Shown one piece after another: positions 8,094-15,400 of a stretch of 32,249 nt of DNA. The notes below the pieces were generated by a model that saw only the letters and a program-made list of their open reading frames with translations, did no database searches and was not told where the DNA came from. Made by a program: the position numbers and the translations under genes. Each line of letters starts with the position of its first letter. Position 1 is the first letter of the stretch. Source of the stretch: FEN-1088 sp031407985 (GTDB lineage Bacteria > Myxococcota_A > Polyangia > Fen-1088); contig JANOJB010000178.1 of NCBI GenBank assembly GCA_031407985.1, positions 1-32,249 on the forward strand, given 5' to 3'.

Positions 8094-9100
8094 TCGGCGC
8101 GACGGAAGAAGCGCAGTGCGTTGTCGCCCAGCAACTTGCTCAGGCGGGGCGCACGCCAGCCGCGCCGCCACAGGATCTCGGTGACCCGCGGCAGATCGGC
8201 GGCGTCCCTGAGCCCGCGGGGCAAGGGCATGAACCCGTCGAAGTCCGAGCCCAACGCCACCGCGTCTTCACCTGCAACATCGGCCACGTGTTCGATGTGA
8301 TCCGCAATTCTCTCGATGGTGCAGAACGGTCCGCCCAGATACGACGCGACGAAGATCACCCCGACAATCCCGCCGGCGCGACCGATGGCCCGCAGCTGGT
8401 CGTCGTCCAGATTGCGGGGATGCGGGTGGACGGCATCCGCGCCCGAGTGTGACGAGAACACAGGCAAGGAGGAACGCTCGGCGAGATCCCAAAACGTTTG
8501 TTTCCCCGCGTGCGCCACATCGAGAAAGATCCGGCGGGCGTTGCAGGCGGCCACCAGGTTGCGGCCGACGTCGGTCAGTCCGGCATCTTTCTTCGATCGA
8601 CACGACCCTCCGGCGGCGCTGTCTCGCTCCCACAGCGGCCCGATGAACTTGACGCCCGCTTCGGCCAGGCGTTCGACGCCGGCTTCGACGTCGGCGTCAA
8701 TCGCGTAGCTGCCCTCCACACCCAACATCAGGGCCACCCGACCGGTTGCGCGCGCGGCCTCAATCTCGCCGGTACCCCGCGCCAACACCAGCGCATCGGC
8801 GTGTTTCGTCGCCAGATGGCGCGCGTGTTCCAGTTGCCGCCAGAACCGGCGCCGTCCCGCATCGAAGCGAAATCCCGAGAACAACAGGCAACCAAGGGCG
8901 TCTATCCCCCCTCGACGGATGCGGGGCAAATCCAGGTCAAGACGCAATGGGTTCCAAAACGTCGCCTTGCCGTGCTCCTTGGCCAGATCGTGCGGAAAAT
9001 GGGTCAGCTTGGTCAGCAGATCGTTGTGCAAATCGAAGACGAAAGCGCCTTGGTGAAAAGCGGCAACCTCCGGGCTGACATCGACGGGAAAACCGCGCAC
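8090..9100 (-). CDS. Membrane-dipeptidase-like metallopeptidase (peptidase family M19)
   Basis: This is a dinuclear zinc dipeptidase of the renal dipeptidase family, expected to cleave dipeptides, possibly including D-amino-acid-containing ones. The 336-aa length is normal. Ligand positions match the family: His25 and Asp27 in DLHND, the bridging Glu129 in GVEG, His197 in DVAHAG, His218 in SSHSGADAV, then PRN (228-230) and Asp286 in GSDFDG; the C-terminus has the GDNALRFF block. No signal peptide is visible, so it appears cytoplasmic. GTG 9100 is the first usable start in this frame. The stop codon overlaps the RlmN start, and the GNAT gene lies 66 bases upstream on the same strand. Confidence 0.93.
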   Translation of the reverse strand: MRGFPVDVSPEVAAFHQGAFVFDLHNDLLTKLTHFPHDLAKEHGKATFWNPLRLDLDLPRIRRGGIDALGCLLFSGFRFDAGRRRFWRQLEHARHLATKHADALVLARGTGEIEAARATGRVALMLGVEGSYAIDADVEAGVERLAEAGVKFIGPLWERDSAAGGSCRSKKDAGLTDVGRNLVAACNARRIFLDVAHAGKQTFWDLAERSSLPVFSSHSGADAVHPHPRNLDDDQLRAIGRAGGIVGVIFVASYLGGPFCTIERIADHIEHVADVAGEDAVALGSDFDGFMPLPRGLRDAADLPRVTEILWRRGWRAPRLSKLLGDNALRFFRRAE

Positions 9101-9166
9101 CGTGGCAGCCTAACATCGCCCAACCTATTCGGCCGATCGCGCGGTTGGAACGGCGTGAGGGGCGCT

Positions 9167-9961
9167 TTACCGGAACTCGGGATCTTGGAGGATATCCAGT
9201 CGACACACCACATCGAACCCGCAGCGCTTCAGAATCGGGCCCGACATCGCGCCGGCGTGGACCACCAGCGCCGGCTTTCCCACCTTCACCGCTTCCGCCC
9301 ACCGCGCGGCCAGCAAGGCGCGGTATACGCCACGCCCGCGCGCCTCTTGAAGAACGCCGCCGCCACGAAGCATGAAGCCCACGCGACCAACCGTCGAAAA
9401 CCCGAAACCCGCGGGCTGGCCGTCGACGAAGGCGATGTGCGTAAAACGGTAGTGCCGCCAGAACGCTGGGGCCGCCGCAATCCACGCGCTGGTGGCTTCC
9501 TCCGACTGGTTAAACGCCTTCATGGCCACTCGCAAAACCATGACGTATTCGTCGAGGTCCCGGACCAGTCGCGCCTCCACGCCGGCATCGGGCACGAACG
9601 ACGGTGGCGGCTGCACCAACGCCATGACGGTCGAGATCGGTTCAAACGGGGGCCGCGTCGCCGGGAAAAATCCGCGTTCCACGAGCAGCGACGCCAACCC
9701 TTCGGGACGACACGACGGACCGACCTCCCAAACATTCACCGAATAGCCCACATCGCGAAGCACGGCCCGCACTTCGGAGATGGTGGCATCCAGGCCCGCG
9801 ACCGTCGTTCGGACCGCCGTGACCTCTGACTGGGTCGACGACGGCGACAACATGAGCGTGAACGTCGGCCTGACGATTCGACGCACGGGAAGTGGGGGCT
9901 CGGCGGTCTCGGACTCCGGTTCTTCCGCGAACTGGCGAATGGCTTCGGAGATCGTCGGCAA
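9167..9961 (-). CDS. GNAT-family N-acetyltransferase
   Basis: The product is a 264-aa protein with a GNAT acetyltransferase domain in its C-terminal half. The acetyl-CoA-binding motif A is visible as VLQEARGRGVYRALLAARW (Q-x-x-R-x-R-G-x-Y variant), preceded by the AGFGFSTVG strand and followed by the NDPA-like end, LKRCGFDVV. The N-terminal half (about 1-120) looks like a degenerate duplicate GNAT fold, as in two-domain members. Start is TTG 9961; a TGA closes the frame 12 bases upstream. Substrate unknown. It is the first gene of the set leading to the dipeptidase and RlmN. Confidence 0.82.
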   Translation of the reverse strand: MPTISEAIRQFAEEPESETAEPPLPVRRIVRPTFTLMLSPSSTQSEVTAVRTTVAGLDATISEVRAVLRDVGYSVNVWEVGPSCRPEGLASLLVERGFFPATRPPFEPISTVMALVQPPPSFVPDAGVEARLVRDLDEYVMVLRVAMKAFNQSEEATSAWIAAAPAFWRHYRFTHIAFVDGQPAGFGFSTVGRVGFMLRGGGVLQEARGRGVYRALLAARWAEAVKVGKPALVVHAGAMSGPILKRCGFDVVCRLDILQDPEFR

Positions 9962-10135
9962 GCCCCCATTTTCTCACGCCGGTCCGCACCAACGCAATCG
10001 CAGGCCGATCGGATCCGGCGATTGCCTTTGTCGGGTGGTGCAGATGGGGCATTCGTCTCCCGCGCGCCGATCGTACAGAACGGAAGTGTCTGGTAGTGTC
10101 GCGGGCATGTTTCGTTCGCAAGGGAGAGCACATCA

Positions 10136-10687
10136 ATGAACAAGATCGTTCGCCTGCTGGTCGATCGTATCAAGACCCCGTTGGGTGACTTCGCCGTTGT
10201 GGTCGACGCGGAGGGCCGCCTGCGCGCCGCCGGTTTCACGGAAGGACACGCGCGCATGGAGCGACAGTTGCGAGACTACGCCAGCGAACCGGGGATCTCC
10301 CTGACGACCACGGCAGATCCTGGTGGAGTGACCACGGCCATCGCGGCGTACTTCGCCGGCGATCGGACCGCGATTGATGCCATCCCCGTGGCGACCGCCG
10401 GTACTGAGTTTCAGGCCACAGTCTGGCGCGCCCTGCGTGAGATCCCGTATGGGGAGACCTGGTCTTACGGCGATCTCGCGCGGCGTATCGGTCGTCCCTC
10501 CGCGGTGCGTGCCGTCGGTCTGGCGAACGGTGCCAACCCCGTCGCGCTGGTCGTGCCCTGCCATCGTGTGATCGGGTCGACAGGCAAACTCACCGGGTAC
10601 GGCGGTGGTCTCGATCGCAAATCCTGGCTTCTGTCCCACGAACTTCCCCGCAGCCAAGGCGACGCCATCCCCCTGGCCTGGACCTAG
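10136..10687 (+). CDS. ogt: Methylated-DNA--protein-cysteine S-methyltransferase
   Basis: This is a suicidal DNA repair protein that removes alkyl groups from O6-methylguanine. The product is 183 aa, normal for the Ogt class without an Ada domain. The C-terminal active-site block includes the helix-turn-helix region (TWSYGDLARRIGRPSAVRAVG), the NGANP Asn hinge and PCHRVIG with acceptor Cys142. ATG 10136 follows a GGGAGA ribosome binding site about 9 bases upstream. It stands alone on the plus strand between two minus-strand units and converges on the kinase gene 42 bases away. The upstream 174 bases, shared with the divergent GNAT gene, hold no promoter I can identify with confidence. Confidence 0.95.
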   Translation: MNKIVRLLVDRIKTPLGDFAVVVDAEGRLRAAGFTEGHARMERQLRDYASEPGISLTTTADPGGVTTAIAAYFAGDRTAIDAIPVATAGTEFQATVWRALREIPYGETWSYGDLARRIGRPSAVRAVGLANGANPVALVVPCHRVIGSTGKLTGYGGGLDRKSWLLSHELPRSQGDAIPLAWT

Positions 10688-10729
10688 ACCAATCCTCAAG
10701 GCGGTCCCGCGGCGCAAGAAGTAGTCCGC

Positions 10730-12373
10730 CTAGGGGGACGGCGCGGCGAAAGGATTCTTCAAATCGACGGGCGTCTTGGACGCCGGGTTGGCCGAAGCCT
10801 CCCCTGATTCGACCGGCAACAGAGAATCGATCGCCTCACGAGAGGTTCGACGCGAGCGACCGGAGTCCTTTTTTCTGGACCCAGTCGTGCCTGCGGAGGG
10901 CGAGGTGGGAGACGTTGCCGCGGGACCCGGTTTCGCGGAGGGGGGGGAAGCACCGAGAGGGTGCGCCGTTGGCGAACCCGTCGGTTCAACGGCAGGCGTG
11001 CCGGGTCCGGCCACGCCAGCAGGCGCCGTGGTCGGTGCCGTGGTCGGTGCGAGGACAGCCTTCGGGGCTGTCCCCGGCTCCACCGTCGACTCCGTCGTGG
11101 CGCGCGCTCCGGGCGCGGTACCACCCTGCCCCCCTGATGGCGCCCGCAATATGAGGAACAGGATCACCGTCAGCACCACCGCCCCGACCCCCACCGTTAT
11201 GAGCACCAGATTCCCGGAACTCTTTCGTCTGGGCGGCGCATCGCCGGCGCCGCGTGAAAAAATTTCGGTCTGCGATCGACGCGCCTCGGGATTTGCCTGC
11301 GCCAACGGCTGGCTGACCCTGCCATCGATCTGTTTCGTCGAATGCGGCAAAGGCGCCGGCGTCGCCTGGGGTCGCGCGGTCGGCTGAGGTGCGGGTGTTC
11401 CCGGTGTGGCGTTGGGCACCCGCGATGGCATCCCGGTGCGGTAGGCCGGCATGCCCGTCGACATGGAAATGGCCCCGCTCATGTCGGGCACGTAACCCAG
11501 CGGCACCAGCGCGTCGACGAATTCGCGCATCGTCTGAAAACGCTTGTCCGGATCCTTCTCCATGGCCCGGTTGATGATCGCCTCGACGGCCGGCTCGATC
11601 GACGGATTGCGCGTGCTTGGCGGAACCGGGGCCTCCATCATGTGCTTCGAGAGAATGCCCATGAAGGACTCGGCCCTGAAGGGCACGTCGCCGGTCAGCA
11701 TGTGATACATGATGCAACCCACGGCATAGATATCGACACGGTGATCGACCGACTGTCCCTGCGCCTGTTCGGGAGACATGTACTCGGGCGTCCCGAAGAT
11801 CATCCCCGTGCGCGTCAGGCGGGGCGCGTCTTCGTCCAGACCCAACACCTTGGCAATGCCGAAGTCGAGCACTTTGACGAATTCACGGCCATCGTCGCGG
11901 GGCAAGATGAAAACGTTTTCGGGTTTCATGTCGCGGTGGACGATGGCGCGTTCATGGGCCGCCCGCAGCGCCTTGACGATTTGCAGGATGATCGGCTGGG
12001 CGCGCGGCCAGGGCATCGGACCCGATGCCTTCAGCACGCCGCCCAGATCCTGACCGACCAGGTACTCCATAGCGATGAAGACGTACCCTTCGGGCGACTG
12101 CCCGAAATCGGTGATGTCGATGACGTTCTCGTGATTGATACGGGAGGCGCTCTTGGCTTCCTGCATGAACCGCTGAACCAGATCACTTCGGCGCGTCAAA
12201 TCCGGAAACAGAACCTTCAGCGCGATCTTTTTCTCGATCACGACGTGTTCGGCCAGGTACACAACGCCCATGCCGCCTTCGCCCAGCTTCTTGAGGATCC
12301 GATAACGCTCGGACAGCACGCGGTTGAGGAGCGGATCCTCCGAACCGGGTGCTGCGGGTCCTCCCACTGTCAT
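10730..12373 (-). CDS. Transmembrane Ser/Thr protein kinase
   Basis: This is a Hanks-type Ser/Thr kinase of the bacterial STPK/Pkn class, 547 aa from ATG 12373 (an in-frame GTG at 12391 would add six residues). The kinase domain (about 23-285) is complete: GEGGMG (31-36), the ATP-orienting Lys53, HRDMKPEN (146-153, catalytic Asp148), DFG (170-172), GTPEYMSPEQ, and Arg in DKRFQTM. An active kinase is therefore expected. A Pro/Thr/Ala-rich juxtamembrane segment (about 300-385) leads to a single membrane helix at 388-409, after which a roughly 135-residue Pro/Thr/Ser/Ala-rich tail faces the periplasm with no recognisable sensor domain. It is the last gene of an operon with two giant TPR proteins; the gap to the upstream stop is 45 bases. 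Confidence 0.95.
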   Translation of the reverse strand: MTVGGPAAPGSEDPLLNRVLSERYRILKKLGEGGMGVVYLAEHVVIEKKIALKVLFPDLTRRSDLVQRFMQEAKSASRINHENVIDITDFGQSPEGYVFIAMEYLVGQDLGGVLKASGPMPWPRAQPIILQIVKALRAAHERAIVHRDMKPENVFILPRDDGREFVKVLDFGIAKVLGLDEDAPRLTRTGMIFGTPEYMSPEQAQGQSVDHRVDIYAVGCIMYHMLTGDVPFRAESFMGILSKHMMEAPVPPSTRNPSIEPAVEAIINRAMEKDPDKRFQTMREFVDALVPLGYVPDMSGAISMSTGMPAYRTGMPSRVPNATPGTPAPQPTARPQATPAPLPHSTKQIDGRVSQPLAQANPEARRSQTEIFSRGAGDAPPRRKSSGNLVLITVGVGAVVLTVILFLILRAPSGGQGGTAPGARATTESTVEPGTAPKAVLAPTTAPTTAPAGVAGPGTPAVEPTGSPTAHPLGASPPSAKPGPAATSPTSPSAGTTGSRKKDSGRSRRTSREAIDSLLPVESGEASANPASKTPVDLKNPFAAPSP

Positions 12374-12418
12374 TGGCTGGCAATTTACCACGCCACGAAG
12401 ACCGCGCGCGAAACGCCG

Positions 12419-15400
12419 CTATTCCAGCGACCGGACCAGATCGTCGTACTCGTCGGACAAGGCGAACGCCAGCAGCGCCCTTGCCTCGGCGTTTCGCTTG
12501 ATCGCGGCGGGCGACACGCTGGTTCCTGCGCCGGACATGGTCAGGATGACCCGCAGCGCCGCGCCGAGGCTGCCGGAGGCGCAAAGTCCGATTCGATTGG
12601 CACCATCGCGAATCCCGGCATGCAGCGCCGCGAGATCGATCGCCCCCGAGCTTTCCATCGCGAAGGGCATCACCTCCTGACGAAGCTTTTTCGGTATCAA
12701 CTTGGCCACGCGGGCGGCACGCGCGGCGGTGATTTCGGCCGGAACGTCGGGATGCCGATAATCCCCGATGAACTGGCGGATAACGCCCCCCAGCCAGGCT
12801 CCCAGATCCGTCGCGTCGCCGACCAACGCCATGTCGAGATGGGTCGAAACCAGACGCAACGTGCGTCCGGCCGCGAACCGCAACCCGTGCGGTCCCAGTT
12901 TCAACAGGGACGCGCCCAACACGATTGCTGGCGGCCTTCCCGGTTCGACCAAAAGGGGCGCGGGAACCGCTTCCGATCGCGCGGTAGCGACGTACATGTC
13001 AAACGGCCCCGCCGCCAACTCGCCGGCGACAGCATCGAAGATGTCACGCGGGGGTCGACCGGGCGGCACGCGATCCGCCCGATCCACGCCCAGACGTGAA
13101 AGATCGGACTTTCCCCCCTCCCACAACGTCGGTCCCAGAAGGTGGAACAGCTGACGAACCGAGGGTGGAACCGAGGCGGGAAACGACTGTTCATCGACCG
13201 ATGATTTGGCCAACGCAGCCAACCTGCGTCCACCCGAGGGTGGCGTGGCCCATTCGGGCAACCGGACATCTTTGCCGGTGTCCCCCCGCGCCGCCGCGAC
13301 CAGTGTCCCCAGTTCGGCCAACGCCGCCGCCGAGGCCGTCCGGCCACGCCAGCGCAAGACCGCGACCAGGGTGTCGATGAGCGCCTTGTCCGCCGGATCG
13401 GCCAGAACGGCCGCGCGCAGATCCGCCGCCGCGTGATCCAACAAAGCGCGCCGGCCGGCGGTATCGCGGGTCTTCTCCAGGTAACGCGCCAGTTCACCCA
13501 GCGCCTCGATGTCGCGGGGCGCGTCGTCGACGGCGCGGCGAAAATTCTGCAACGCGGATCGCGGATCGACGGCGCGTTCGTACAAATGACCGAGGCGTAT
13601 CTGGTAGGCCGCGCGGCGCAAGGGGGCTATCTCGATCCCGACCAACCGCTCGGTGATGGCGATGGCGTTTTTTGTCTCTCCCAGGCCCACGTAGAGGGTG
13701 GACAGTTCGTCCAGAGCCTCCCGGTTGTTGGCGTCAAGTTGCAACACGCGTGAATAGGCGCCGAGCGCGCGTTTGGGATCCGGAACGCGATGCGTGTAGA
13801 TCCGGCCGAGACGCAAGAACAGCTCGCGCAATTTTTCGGGCGACCGTTCGATGAAAGCGCGTTGAATCAGCAATTCGGCCGCGCGGGCATCATTCCCGTC
13901 TTCTTGCTCAATCTCGGCCAGACGACCCAGAGCCCGGGCGTGCTGAGGCTCCTTTTGCAGGATCGCATCCAATTCGAATCGGGCTCCCCGTCGGTCGCGA
14001 AGCGGTCCCGCGAAGACTTCCGCGCGCGCCAGATGAAGCGCGGTCACCTCGAATGGATTCGACGTCGCCCCAAGGCGGGATGCCAGCAGGTCGACCAGAT
14101 CGGAATGCCGGCCGGCCTCCTCGTAAAGTTCGCGCAGCCGCGAGAATACCTCGTGATCGCCGGGCGCGATCTCAAGTGCGCGCCGCAGATATCCGGAGGC
14201 ACGCCCGATCCAATCTCCGCTGATTTCCCCCAGCGTCGTGCCGCTGGTGCTGATCTCCACAACCGCGGACGGCGCCAACATCGCCGCGGCACGAAGCAAG
14301 GCCCGCACGCGCAGCGTGGGATCGACCAGCGCCTCAGCCTCGGCCGCGGAAGCTTGAGCCGCCTCCGCGATCCGACCGGATCGGATCAGCCACCGCCGCC
14401 AGGTCATGGCGGCCGGAACCGACGTCGGATCGTGCCGGACGGCGGCACGCAACCGCCTTTCGACGGCGGAGGTCCCCGACGGCCGCGCGCCATCGACGGT
14501 TGCGACCGGCGCGTCGGCAGCGGCGATCGCAACGCGAACGCGGGCGTCGGCGATCCCGACCGGCACATCGCCATCGGCGATCTCGATCGGCATGTCGGCG
14601 TCCGCAATCTCGACCGGCATATCGATCTCGTCGATCCCGGTCGATGTCTCGATGTCCTCGAACTCGATCGGCCATTCGCCGGCGATGAGCCCCGCTGGAA
14701 CCTCGGCGTCACCGGCCCCGGAGGCCAGTCGAGCGGCCTCGACGAGAAGCAGAGCGGCCGACCGCTCGTCCTTTGCCCGGGAGGCAACGTCGGCCAGTTG
14801 TTCCAGAGCGTCGCCAACTTCGATGGGATCCGCGTCTTTTCGATCGCCAATCCGCAAACAGGCCCCAGCCTCGAGCACTGTCGCGGGCACACCTTGCGGG
14901 TCAGGGCCCACGGGTCTGGGGCTGTCTTGCGGCGCGCGCGCACGCCTCCAGATTTCGCGAGATCGCGTTCCACGCGCTCGTCCTTCATCGATCGCGGCGG
15001 CCAGAACAAGAATACTGGCTCCAGCCTTCTCATCGTCAGGTGGGGCGTCCAGCAAACGCGCGACGACGTCATTCCAACGCCCCGCCCGCGCGGCACCTTC
15101 CAGAAGGACAAGCCGGTCGGTCCCGTCGACGCCTCCCCTTACCCCGGCATCGCCCCGTGACGCCGCGCCCAGCGGTACGGGGGCGGTAGACAGACGTCCG
15201 AGGCCCGCCTGAACATCGGCGACGACGTCGGCAGCACCGGTGGACGCCAGCGCGCGTTCGAAGAGCCGCGTAGCCTCGCCTTTGTGGCCCAAGACCTCCT
15301 CGGCTTCGGCGGCCTCGACGATCGCGGGCGCGCCCGTCTCAGACGACGCAAGGTTCCGCGCGATCCGTCCCCGCTGCTCCGGATCCGGTGCGGCCCACGC

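Noticed and set aside
9120..9148. CCAACC/GGTTGG inverted repeat between the GNAT and dipeptidase genes
   Set aside because: The loop is 17 bases and no T-run follows, so it is not convincing as a terminator or operator.
10699..10731. AGGCGG/CCGCCT pair between ogt and the kinase gene
   Set aside because: A six-base stem with a 21-base loop in GC-rich DNA is expected by chance and has no T-run.
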